Translations under genes and position numbers: made by a program | Shown: one piece after another, positions 17,576-25,919 of the stretch | Layout of the letters: each line of letters opens with the position of its first letter | How positions within the stretch are numbered: the first letter of the stretch is position 1 | Notes under the pieces: model-generated | Told to the model about the DNA's origin: nothing | The model's input: the letters and a program-made list of their open reading frames with translations, nothing else | The model's database searches: none | DNA from: Streptomyces sp. NBC_01264 | GTDB taxonomy: Bacteria; Actinomycetota; Actinomycetes; Streptomycetales; Streptomycetaceae | Assembly (NCBI RefSeq): GCF_026340675.1 | Contig: NZ_JAPEOX010000001.1 | Location: 744,001 to 808,000, forward strand | Length of the DNA: 64,000 nt | Direction of reading: 5' to 3'

Positions 17576-18373
17576 GTGCCGCCCCGTACCTACCGCATCG
17601 GCCAGATCGTCCCGAGTTCCAACGTCACCATGGAGACCGAGGTCCCCGCGATCCTGCGCGCCCGCATGGAGATCGCTCCCGACGAACGCTTCACCTTCCA
17701 CTCAAGCCGCATGCGCATGACGCACGTGACGCCGGAGCAGCTCAAGGCCATGGACGCCGATTCGGACCGCTGCGCCGTGGAACTCTCGGACGCGCGGGTC
17801 GACGTACTCGGCTACGCCTGTCTGGTCGCCATCATGAGCATGGGCCTCGGCTACCACCGCGCCTCCGAGGAGCGCCTGCACACGCGCACCGTGGAGAACG
17901 GTGCCCCCGCCCCCGTGGTCACCAGCGCGGGCGCCCTGGTCCACGGGCTGCACACGATGGGCGCCAGGAAGGTGGCCCTGCTGGCCCCGTACATGCGCCC
18001 GCTCACGCAGACCGTCGTCGACTACCTCACCCACGAGGGCATCGAGGTCATCGACCACCAGGCCCTGGAGATCCCGAACAACCTCGACGTGGCCGCCCAC
18101 GACCCGGCCAGGCTCCCCGGGCTGGCCCGCGCCCTCGACTACGCCGACGCCGACGCGGTCGTCCTGTCGGCCTGTGTGCAGATGCCCTCGCTCGGCGCCA
18201 TCGAGGAGGCCGAGCAGCTCCTGGGCAAGCCGGTGGTCTCCGCGGCCGTCTGCACCGCCCACCAGATGCTGCGCGCCCTCGGCCTGCCGGCCGTCGCCCC
18301 CGGCGCCGGTCATCTGCTCTCCGGTGCCTACGCGGAGGCTCCCCTGCTCCCGGGGACGCCGGCCTCGGGGTGA
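17576..18373 (+). CDS. maiA: Maleate cis-trans isomerase
   Basis: A 265-residue Asp/Glu racemase-superfamily protein. The N-terminus (YRIGQIVPSSNVTMETEVPA) is very characteristic of maleate isomerases. Two catalytic cysteines are present in the expected places: Cys in VLGYACLVAIMSMG near residue 82 and Cys in VVLSACVQMPS near 201. The enzyme interconverts maleate and fumarate through a covalent Cys intermediate without cofactor. The start is GTG 17576 behind GAGGAG. It lies 52 bases after the FAH-family gene in the same operon, where it would feed fumarate to the citric acid cycle. Arylmalonate decarboxylase is a related family but usually keeps a different Cys pattern. Confidence 0.88.
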   Translation: MPPRTYRIGQIVPSSNVTMETEVPAILRARMEIAPDERFTFHSSRMRMTHVTPEQLKAMDADSDRCAVELSDARVDVLGYACLVAIMSMGLGYHRASEERLHTRTVENGAPAPVVTSAGALVHGLHTMGARKVALLAPYMRPLTQTVVDYLTHEGIEVIDHQALEIPNNLDVAAHDPARLPGLARALDYADADAVVLSACVQMPSLGAIEEAEQLLGKPVVSAAVCTAHQMLRALGLPAVAPGAGHLLSGAYAEAPLLPGTPASG

Positions 18374-18435
18374 CCGGAGGCGGCCCGGCCGCCGCCCCTC
18401 GATAGGATCACCACCCACACCACGGGAAGGTGATC

Positions 18436-19287
18436 ATGCCGGACAGCCCCCTCAGGCCCAGCTCGTTGATCAGTACGGTCTACGGGGCCTTCGTGCGCGG
18501 GAGCGGCGGCTGGATCTCCGTCGCCGACCTGATCACGCTCATGTCGGAACTCGGCGTGGAGAGCCAGGCGGTGCGCTCGGCCATCTCCCGGCTCAAGAAG
18601 AAGGGCGTGCTCGAACCGGAGCGCCGCGGAGCCACCGGGTACCGGCTGAGCCCGGCCGTCCACCCCGTCTTCGACGCCGGTGACCGGCGCATCTTCGCCA
18701 GCCTCGAACCGGCGGACCTGGCGGACGGCTGGGCCATGGCGGTCTTCTCCGTTCCGGAGTCCGAGCGCTCCCACCGCTACCAGTTGCGCACCAGGCTGAC
18801 CTGGCTCGGCTTCGGCAACATCGCCCCCGGCGTGTGGCTGGCGCCGGGCCGGCTCCTGGAGGACGCGCGCGACATGCTGGTCCGGCTCGGGCTCAGCGAG
18901 TACGTCCACCTGTTCGCCGCCGCCGACTACGCCGCCTTCAGCGATCTGCCGGAGGCGGTGAGCTCCTGGTGGGACTTTCCCGCGATCCAGGCCCAGTACG
19001 CCACCTTCACCGGGGCGTACGCGCCGGTCGCCGCGCAGCTCGCCCGGCAGGACGGCATCGACGCCGCCGAGGCCTTCCGCCACTACGTGCCGATGCTCAC
19101 CGAGTGGCGCCGGCTCCCCTACCTCGACCCGGGCCTGCCCGCCGAGCTGCTCCCCTCGGACTGGAACGCGGTGGGCGCCCGGCAGGTCTTCCAGCAGCTG
19201 CACGAGGTCCTGGCCGGGCCGGGGCTGCGGCACGTACAGGACGTGACGGGTCCCACGGAGGGTCCTACCGAGGGACGCGGCGTCTGA
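18436..19287 (+). CDS. PaaX-family transcriptional regulator
   Basis: A 283-residue PaaX-like regulator; the family represses aryl-CoA catabolic operons and is usually released by the aryl-CoA thioester. The N-terminal winged helix spans residues 10-70 (SLISTVYGAFVRG, then VESQAVRSAISRLKKKGVLEPE, the recognition helix). The central PaaX domain has GNIAPGVWLAPG near 130 and the C-terminal domain ends with YLDPGLPAELLPSDW. The start is ATG 18436, five bases after GGAAGG. It sits last in the operon, 62 bases after maiA. A thioester such as salicylyl-CoA, made by the first gene product, is a natural candidate inducer. Confidence 0.9.
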   Translation: MPDSPLRPSSLISTVYGAFVRGSGGWISVADLITLMSELGVESQAVRSAISRLKKKGVLEPERRGATGYRLSPAVHPVFDAGDRRIFASLEPADLADGWAMAVFSVPESERSHRYQLRTRLTWLGFGNIAPGVWLAPGRLLEDARDMLVRLGLSEYVHLFAAADYAAFSDLPEAVSSWWDFPAIQAQYATFTGAYAPVAAQLARQDGIDAAEAFRHYVPMLTEWRRLPYLDPGLPAELLPSDWNAVGARQVFQQLHEVLAGPGLRHVQDVTGPTEGPTEGRGV

Positions 19288-19314
19288 GGAAGCGCGCCTG
19301 AGGGGGACGCTCAA

Positions 19315-19326
19315 GGGAGCGCTCCC
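19315..19326. promoter_or_regulatory. GGGAGCGCTCCC palindrome at a 3' end
   Basis: A perfect 12-base palindrome identical to the core of CebR-type LacI operators, placed between the convergent stops of the PaaX gene (19287) and the LacI gene (19343). It is followed by a 12-base direct repeat CCTCAGGACGAT (19325-19336 and 19341-19352), the second copy of which includes the LacI stop codon. Confidence 0.5.
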
Positions 19327-19342
19327 TCAGGACGATAGGACC

Positions 19343-20335
19343 TCAGGACGATTCGCGGACCTCGAGGCTGTTCGGCATGACCACCCGTTCCCGGGAGCCT
19401 CCCTCGATCAGGCCCAGGAGCAGCCGCACCGTGGCCCTGGCCTGATCGGCCATGGGGCTGCGTACGGAGGTGAGGGCGGGGACGGTGTAGGCGGCGGCCT
19501 CGATGTCGTCGAAGCCGACGACGGCCACGTCCTCGGGTACCCGCAGGCCCACCTGCCGCAGGGTCCGCAGGGCGCCGACGGCCATCAGGTCGTTGGCCGC
19601 GAACACCGCGTCCAGCTCCGGGTCGTCCTCGATCAGCTGCCGCATGCCCTCGGCTCCTGAGGCCCTGGTGAAGTCGCCCAGCGCCACGATGGAGCGGCGG
19701 CCGGTGTGGCGCAGGGCGGCGCGGTAGCCCTCGAGGCGTTCGCGGGCCTCGAAGAGGTCCAGGGGTCCGGTGATGGTGGCGATCCGGCGCCGGCCCCGTT
19801 CCAGGAGGTGGTGCACGGCGAGCGCGGCGCCGGCCGCGTTGTCCAGTTCCACGTACGGCACGTCCGGGGCGCAGGTGCGGTTGAACGAGGCGACCGGGAG
19901 GCCCGTCCTGGCGAGGGCGGCGGGCAGGGGGTCCGTACCGTGCAGGGCGACGAGCATGACGCCGTCCACGTGTCCGCCGGCCACGTACTCCTCGACCCGG
20001 GCCCGGCTCCGGTCGGATTCGGCGAGCATGAGCACGACCTGTTTTCCGGCGGCCTCCAGTTCCCTGCTGACGGCGCGGACCACGGTGGAGAAGAGGGGGT
20101 CGTCGGAGACCACGCCCTGGGGCGGATCGGAGACGACCACGGCCACCGCGTCGGTCCGCCGGGTGACCAGGTTGCGGGCGGCCGCGTTGGGCACGTAGCC
20201 CAGTTCGCGCACGGCCCGCATGACGACCTCGCGGATCTCGGGCGCGACCGTGGCCTCCCCGTTGACGACGCGGGAGACGCTCGATCGGGACACGCCCGCC
20301 CGGGCGGCGACCACTTCCAGCGTGGGTCTTCTCAT
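19343..20335 (-). CDS. LacI-family regulator of the beta-glucan locus (CebR-like)
   Basis: A 330-residue LacI/GalR repressor. The helix-turn-helix is TLEVVAARAGVSRSSVSRVVNG at residues 4-25, with the hinge VPNAAARNLVTRRT. The sensor domain follows in full, including DAVFAANDLMAVGAL and DVAVVGFDDIEAA. It is divergent from the GH16 gene; the 406-base gap between them holds two GGGAGCGCTCC-type palindromes, one just downstream of a TTGACA promoter element. That arrangement suggests it represses the secreted glucanase genes and itself until a beta-glucan oligosaccharide is bound. The inducer identity (cellobiose, laminaribiose or other) is not visible in the sequence. Confidence 0.9.
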   Translation of the reverse strand: MRRPTLEVVAARAGVSRSSVSRVVNGEATVAPEIREVVMRAVRELGYVPNAAARNLVTRRTDAVAVVVSDPPQGVVSDDPLFSTVVRAVSRELEAAGKQVVLMLAESDRSRARVEEYVAGGHVDGVMLVALHGTDPLPAALARTGLPVASFNRTCAPDVPYVELDNAAGAALAVHHLLERGRRRIATITGPLDLFEARERLEGYRAALRHTGRRSIVALGDFTRASGAEGMRQLIEDDPELDAVFAANDLMAVGALRTLRQVGLRVPEDVAVVGFDDIEAAAYTVPALTSVRSPMADQARATVRLLLGLIEGGSRERVVMPNSLEVRESS

Positions 20336-20535
20336 TCCGGCCCGTTCGTTCGGCGGCGCCGCCGGATCGGACGACGGTCCGCGGGGAGCGTTCTCCGGCG
20401 ATGGTGGACCGGAGCCTGATCGACTGTCAACAGTCCCTGATTCCCTGTGGATTACTCGAGCCCGGAGACAGGGTGATCACCCGCTCGGGATCCTCCCTGG
20501 TCAGCGCGGATCACCTCGGTGCGCACGGGCACCGA

Positions 20536-20546
20536 GGGAGCGCTCC
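20536..20546. promoter_or_regulatory. LacI/CebR-type operator, imperfect copy
   Basis: GGGAGCGCTCC followed by A rather than C. It lies 99 bases upstream of the perfect copy, a spacing that would allow looping or dual occupancy. Confidence 0.55.
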
Positions 20547-20597
20547 ATCAAGGGACGAACCGAAGTCGTGCATGTATCCGCCCGGTGACACGACACC

Positions 20598-20626
20598 TTG
20601 ACAGTCCTGTGGGGCCGCCCCATCTC
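20598..20626 (+). promoter_or_regulatory. Promoter of the GH16 gene
   Basis: TTGACA (20598-20603) and a weak -10 CATCTC (20621-20626) are 17 bases apart. The perfect operator at 20635-20646 would lie over the transcription start, a classical repression position. Confidence 0.45.
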
Positions 20627-20634
20627 ACCCCTCA

Positions 20635-20646
20635 GGGAGCGCTCCC
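20635..20646. promoter_or_regulatory. LacI/CebR-type operator, perfect copy
   Basis: GGGAGCGCTCCC, flanked by A and C. It is identical to the palindrome at 19315-19326 and sits just downstream of the proposed -10 box of the glucanase promoter. Confidence 0.7.
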
Positions 20647-20741
20647 CCATCTGTCCGCTCCACCTCTCCCCCCCCCTTCGGCCTACTCGCCCTGCTCGCC
20701 CTTCCCGCCCTTCTCGTCACCCCTCGTTTCCAGGAGCCGCC

Positions 20742-22462
20742 GTGCCTCCGTCGCTGCGCCGCCTCGGCTTACTCTTCGCCGTCGCGTTGACCCTCCTCAC
20801 CTTCAGCACCCTTCCCGCCTCCCCCGCCCGCGCCGCCGAAACGCTGCTGTCCCAGGGCAGATCCGTCACCGTCTCCGGCAGCGAGCCCGGCTACAGCCCG
20901 GCGAGCGCCGTCGACGGGAACGCCGGCACCCGTTGGTCCAGCGCCTTCGCGGACCCGCAGTGGATCCAGGTGGACCTGGGGTCCGCGGGCACGATCAGCA
21001 GGGTCTCCCTCATCTGGGAGGCCGCGTACGCCAAGGCCTTCCAGATCCAGGTCTCGGACGACGCCACGAACTGGACCACGCTCTACGGGACGACCACCGG
21101 GTGCCGGCGGCACGCAGAACCTGACCGTCTCCGGATCCGGCCGCTTCGTGCGGATGTACGGCACCCAGCGCGCCACCGGATACGGCTACTCCCTCTGGGA
21201 GTTCCAGGTCTACGGCACCCCCGGCACCGGTGGCGGCGGGGGTGACGCGCTCCTCTCGTACGGCAGGACTGGCGCGGCCTCCTCCTCCCAGGCCGACGGG
21301 AACTGCTGGGAGTGCACCCCGGCCAGGGCCTTCGACCGCGATCCCGCCTCCCGCTGGGCGACGAGCCCGGCCACCGGCTGGACGGATCCCGGCTGGATCT
21401 CCGTGGACCTCGGCGCACCCGCGCAGATCAGCAAGGTGGTCCTCCAGTGGGACCCGGCCTACGCGAAGTCCTTCCAGATCCAGGTCTCCCCGGACGGAAA
21501 CACCTGGACCCCGGTCTACTCCACGACGGCGGGCACCGGCTTCAAGCAGACCCTGACCATCTCGGGCTCCGGGCGGTACGTGCGGATGTACGGCACCGAG
21601 CGCGCGACCCCGTACGGCTACTCCCTGTGGGAGTTCCAGGTGTACGGCACCGGCGGCGCCCCGGTGACTCCCCCGCCGCTCCCGCCGGACCCCCGCGAAC
21701 CCGCCGAGGCTGGTGTGGAGCGACGAGTTCGACGGCCCCGCGGCCGGCAAGCCCGACCCGGCCAAGTGGCGGGCTGACCCGGGCACCGGGCAGAACGGCG
21801 AGCTGGAGTACTACACCGACCACCAGAACGCCGCGACGGGCGGTGCGGGCCACCTCGTCATGGAGGCCCGCAAGCAGGCCACTCCCGGCAAGGGCTGCCC
21901 GCCCGACCCGCTGACCGGCAGCACCACCTGCCAGTACACCTCGGCGCGGATGAACACCGGGGCCACGTTCCAGTTCACGTACGGGCGCGTCGAGGCCCGG
22001 ATCAAGGTGCCCAAGGGCAACGGGCTGTGGCCGGCGTTCTGGATGATGGGCGGCGACTTCCTGACCGGGCGGCCGTGGCCGTACAACGGCGAGGTCGACA
22101 TCATGGAGGTCCTCGGCAAGGACGTGAAGACCTCGTACTCCACCGTCCACGCGCCCGCCTACAACGGCGGCGGCGGGATCGGCGGCCCGTACAAGCTGCC
22201 CGGGGACGCGGACTTCTCCGACGACTACCACGTCTGGACCGCCGACTGGAGCAGCAAGGGCATCGTCTACAGCCTGGACGGGCGGACCGTCTTCACCCTC
22301 GACAAGGAGCAGGTGGAGCGCACCCGCGGGCCATGGGTCTTCGACCACCCCCACAACATGATCCTCAACCTCGCGGTGGGCGGTGACTGGCCCGGCCCGA
22401 CGGACGCCACCACGCCGTTCCCCGCCCGGATGCTCGTCGACTACGTGCGCGTCTACCAGTGA
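20742..22462 (+). pseudogene. Secreted GH16 beta-glucanase with two discoidin-like domains, two frameshifts
   Basis: Start GTG 20742 behind CAGGAG. A signal peptide (residues 1-30) leads into a first F5/8 type C-like carbohydrate-binding domain (ETLLSQGRSVTVSG onward), a second one (DALLSYGRTGAASS onward) and a C-terminal GH16 domain beginning LVWSDEFDG, with the catalytic ExDxxE motif in GEVDIMEV. The two binding domains share near-identical ends (GYSLWEFQVYGT) at DNA level. The reading frame changes twice: near the GGG at 21099-21101 and near the C5 run at 21690-21694, each as if one base were inserted. Removing one base at each restores about 572 codons of coherent protein. As written the ORF cannot give the full enzyme; sequencing error is possible. 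A hairpin terminator follows. Confidence 0.85.
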
Positions 22463-22468
22463 CCCGCC

Positions 22469-22496
22469 GGGGCTGCCCGACCCCACGGGCAGCCCC
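22469..22496 (+). terminator. Terminator after GH16 gene
   Basis: GGGGCTGCCCG (22469-22479) and CGGGCAGCCCC (22486-22496) form a perfect 11-bp stem with a 6-base loop, starting 7 bases after the GH16 stop. Confidence 0.75.
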
Positions 22497-22533
22497 ACCT
22501 CCCCCCACCCCCTCAGCCCTGTGAGGAATCCCC

Positions 22534-23897
22534 ATGAAAAGACCGCAATTACGCCGGACCCTGCTCGCGTGCGGGCTGGCGACGGTGCTCGCCGCCGGTC
22601 TGAGCGCCACGATCGCCGGGGCGCCCGCCGGAGCCGCCACCGTCCTGGTCCAGGCCGAGGCCTACGCCGCCCAGAACGGCGTCGTGTTCGAGGCGACCGC
22701 CGACGCGGACGGCGGACAGAACGCCGCGTACCTCGCCGACGGCGACTGGCTGCGCTTCGACAACGTCGACCTCGGCGCCGCCGGCCCCCTCACGGTCTCG
22801 GCCCGCGTGGCCTCCGCCGTCGGCGGCCCCGGCGCCGTGGAACTGCACACCGGATCCGCCGACGGACCGCTGCTCGCCAGGATCGAGGTCCCGGTGACCG
22901 GCGGCTGGCAGAGCTGGGCCACGCGCACCGCGGACGTGACCGCCCACCCCACCGGCCCGCAGACCGTGTTCGCGGTGATGCGGGGCAGCGGCACCGGGGA
23001 CTTCGTCAACATCAACTGGTTCTCCTTCGGCACCGGTTCCGCCCCGGGATGGATCCCAGTCGATCAGGCGAAGTGGGGAGCGCAGTTGGCTCAGTTCCGG
23101 GCGATGACCCCGGCTCCGGTGCCCTCGAACTCGGTGCGCGTTCCCGAGTTCAACGCCACCTGCGTCTACAGCCACTCCAAGCCCGACGACCCGATCGTGG
23201 CCCCCGGTCTGCCCGGCGCGTCCCACATGCACAGCTTCTTCGGCAACCGCAGCACGGACGCGTTCACGACGACCGAGTCCCTGCTGTCCCACACCGCGAC
23301 CAGTTGTTCGCCCGCCAAGGACCTCTCCAGTTACTGGATCCCGACCCTGTACGAGCACGGCAAGGCGGTCGAACCCGAGGGGATGATCGTCTACTACGGC
23401 TCCCGGCTGCCCGACCCCAGGCGACGGTCCCCTTCCCCCAGGGTTTCCGGGTGATCGCGGGCAACTCCAAGTCCCAGGTGCCCACTCCGGCCGGCTCGCC
23501 CAACCAGTTCTGGTGCGCGGGCGAGGGCGGTGAGATCGGTCGCAACGCCGACGGGAACTGGCCGGTGTGCGCTCCTACCGCCAAGTTGGTGTACCAGCTG
23601 GTCTTCCCGGACTGCTGGGACGGCAAGCACCTCGACAGCCCCGACCACAAGTCGCACGTCTCCTACGACACCGTGAACGGCAAGTGCTCCGGCGCCTACC
23701 CCGTCGCCATCCCCTCCGTCTCCTTCGTGATCGGCTACCCGACCGGCGGCAGCCCCGACGGCCTCTCGCTGTCCTCGGGCATGGCCTCCTCCATCCACGG
23801 CGACTTCTTCAACGCCTGGGACAACACCGCGCTCGGCCAGCGCGTGAAGGACTGCGTCGTACAGAGCGCCAAGTGCAACTCCGCCGGTACGTTCTGA
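22534..23897 (+). pseudogene. Secreted CBM6-DUF1996 protein, one frameshift
   Basis: Start ATG 22534 behind GTGAGGAA. Residues 1-34 are a signal peptide ending AGAAT. Residues 35-165 resemble a family 6 carbohydrate-binding module (VQAEAYAAQNGV, DGDWLRFDNVDLG, VNINWFSFG). The rest is DUF1996, recognised by CVYSHSKPDDPIV, the HMHSFFGN motif and, after the break, PDCWDGKHLDSPDHKSH. The frame is lost at 23415-23418 (CCCC), where one C appears to be missing; the downstream frame then runs to the stop at 23897. DUF1996 proteins are secreted and of unknown function, often attached to carbohydrate-binding modules. The next gene overlaps the 3' end by 25 bases. Confidence 0.85.
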
Positions 23898-24439
23898 CCC
23901 GGCGGCCCGCGTGGGCCCTGCTCGCGGCGCTCCTGGTCACCGGCTGCACCGCGCAGCCGGTGGCCGGGCCGCCGCGGGCGGCGGCCTTCAACCCCACCGA
24001 CATCGCCTGGATCCAGCTCATGATTCCCATGGACGAGCGGGCCCGGCTGCTGACGGAGCTGGCGCCGGGGCGGGCCGGGGATCCGGAGCTGGCCCGGTTC
24101 GCGCAGCGGGCGGCGGACCGGCAGGAGGCCGAACTGGCGCGGCTGGGCGAGCTCCTGGCCCGGTCCGGGGCGCCCGACACCCGTCCGCACGAGGGGCACG
24201 ACATGCCCGGCATGGTGTCCGCCGACACCCTGCGCAGGGCGGGAGCGCTCTCCGGGGAGGAGTTCGACCGGGTCTTCGCCGCCGCCCTGCGCGCGCACCT
24301 CACCCAGTCGCTGCTGCTCTGCGGGGGTGAGCGCGCCTCGGGCGGCGCCGGGGAGGCGCGGGAGCTCGCCGGGGAGCTGGAGAAGGGCGGTGCGGAGCAG
24401 CTGGCCCTGCTCGACGAGGCACTCCCCGGCAAAAGTTGA
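23873..24439 (+). CDS. DUF305-like lipoprotein lacking the usual histidines
   Basis: A 188-residue lipoprotein: start GTG 23873, hydrophobic core WALLAALLVTG and lipobox LVTGC with Cys25 as the lipidated residue. The body follows the DUF305 plan: DIAWIQLMIP, a PELARFAQRAADRQ helix, GHDMPGM, ALSGEEFDRVF and AHLTQS. In typical DUF305 proteins the first motif continues with two histidines and the last contains His-His; here they read MIPMDER and RAHLTQS, so the presumed metal site is largely gone, although HEGHDMPGM remains. The start overlaps the preceding gene by 25 bases and no good ribosome-binding site is seen, so it may depend on translational coupling. Assignment rests on pattern only. 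Confidence 0.65.
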   Translation: MQLRRYVLTRRPAWALLAALLVTGCTAQPVAGPPRAAAFNPTDIAWIQLMIPMDERARLLTELAPGRAGDPELARFAQRAADRQEAELARLGELLARSGAPDTRPHEGHDMPGMVSADTLRRAGALSGEEFDRVFAAALRAHLTQSLLLCGGERASGGAGEARELAGELEKGGAEQLALLDEALPGKS

Positions 24440-24518
24440 GAATTGTTCACTTTCCATTGACAGGGCGGGTCCGGGGACCCGAAAGTGCCGTGAACGTCCC
24501 CGACCGAAGCGAGCCCGC

Positions 24519-25919
24519 ATGTCAGCGTCCGTACCGCCCCCGCCCCCGCCCCCCGTGCCGTCCCTGCCGCGGTTCCCGGCCGCCTTCCGCTGGGGGGTCT
24601 CCGCCTCCGCCTTCCAGATCGAGGGCTCCCCGACCGCCGACGGCCGGGGGCCTTCGTCCTGGGACGCCTTCACCCGGGAGGAGGGCCGGGTCAAGGACGG
24701 CTCGCACGCGGAGGTGGCCACCGACCACTACCGCCGCTACCGCGAGGACGTGGCCCTGATGGGCGGACTGGGCGTGGACGCCTACCGGTTCTCCGTCTCC
24801 TGGTCCCGGGTCCTGCCCGACGGGCACGGGGCCGTCAACCGGGCGGGGCTGGACTTCTACGACCGGCTCGTCGACGAGCTGTGCGCCGCGGGCATCGATC
24901 CGGTACCCACGCTCTTCCACTGGGACACCCCGCTCGCCCTGGAGGAGCGGGGCGGCTGGATGGAGCGCGACACCGCCGAACGGTTCGCGGCCTACGCCTC
25001 GGTGGTCGCGGAGCGGCTCGCCGACCGCGTGCCGATGTGGATCACCATCAACGAGCCCGCCGAGGTGACCCTCCTGGGGTACGGCCTCGGCGAGCACGCC
25101 CCGGGCAAGCAGCTCGTCTTCGACGCCCTGCCCGCCGCCCACCACCAGCTGCTGGCCCACGGTCTGGGCGTGCAGGCCCTGCGCGCGGCGGGCGCCCGCC
25201 ACATCGGCATAGCCGCCTCGCACAGCCCGGTGTGGGCCGCCGGCGAGAGCGAGGAGGACCGGGCCGCCGCCGCGTTGTACGACACCCTCACCAACCGTCT
25301 CTTCGCCGACCCGATCCTGACCGGCGCCTACCCGGACGGCCTGGAGTCCCTGCTGCCCGGCCCGGTGGCCGAGGACCTCAAGACGATCTCGGCGCCGCTG
25401 GACTGGTACGGGGTCAACTACTACAACCCGATGCTCGTCGGCGCCCCCACCCCGGCCGGCACCTCCGCCTTCGGCGGGATCGAGATCCCTTCCGGACTCC
25501 CCTTCGGCATCCGGGAGATCGAGGGGTACGAGCGGACCGACTTCGACTGGCCGGTGGTGCCGGACGGGCTGCGCGAACTGCTCGCCACCCTGCGCGAGCG
25601 CTACGGGGACCGGCTGCCGCCGCTGTACATCACCGAGAACGGCTGCTCGTACGGGGACGGACCGGACCCGGGCACGGGCCGGATCGAGGACGCCCGCCGG
25701 ATCGCGTACCACGAGGGCCACGTGCGCGCCCTGCACGAGGCGATGGCCGAAGGGGCCGACGTCCGCGGCTACTTCATCTGGTCGATCCTCGACAACTTCG
25801 AGTGGGCGGAGGGCTACCGGCAGCGGTTCGGCCTGGTCCACGTCGACTACGAGACCCTCGCCCGGACCCCCAAGGAGTCGTACGCCTGGTACCGCGACCT
25901 GATCAAGAGCGGCAGGTGA
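24519..25919 (+). CDS. GH1 beta-glucosidase
   Basis: A 466-residue family 1 glycoside hydrolase, normal length. Near the N-terminus FRWGVSASAFQIEGS forms the substrate pocket. The acid/base Glu is in ITINEPAEV near residue 176 and the nucleophile Glu in LYITENGCS near 373. The C-terminal SILDNFEWAEGYRQRFGLVHVDY is standard. The Pro-rich tail at residues 5-14 is unusual but there is no signal peptide, so it is intracellular and would hydrolyse imported beta-glucan disaccharides. The start is ATG 24519. The last bases overlap the start of the transporter gene (GTGA), indicating a two-gene unit. Confidence 0.93.
   Translation: MSASVPPPPPPPVPSLPRFPAAFRWGVSASAFQIEGSPTADGRGPSSWDAFTREEGRVKDGSHAEVATDHYRRYREDVALMGGLGVDAYRFSVSWSRVLPDGHGAVNRAGLDFYDRLVDELCAAGIDPVPTLFHWDTPLALEERGGWMERDTAERFAAYASVVAERLADRVPMWITINEPAEVTLLGYGLGEHAPGKQLVFDALPAAHHQLLAHGLGVQALRAAGARHIGIAASHSPVWAAGESEEDRAAAALYDTLTNRLFADPILTGAYPDGLESLLPGPVAEDLKTISAPLDWYGVNYYNPMLVGAPTPAGTSAFGGIEIPSGLPFGIREIEGYERTDFDWPVVPDGLRELLATLRERYGDRLPPLYITENGCSYGDGPDPGTGRIEDARRIAYHEGHVRALHEAMAEGADVRGYFIWSILDNFEWAEGYRQRFGLVHVDYETLARTPKESYAWYRDLIKSGR

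Larger units (their letters stand above)
20336..20741. other. Divergent regulatory region between LacI and GH16 genes
   Basis: No gene. In order it contains GACTGT-CA-ACAGTC (20422-20435, perfect 6-bp arms), an imperfect LacI operator GGGAGCGCTCC-A (20536-20546), a TTGACA element (20598-20603), a perfect GGGAGCGCTCCC (20635-20646), a long pyrimidine-rich leader and CAGGAG as ribosome-binding site for the GTG at 20742. Confidence 0.65.
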
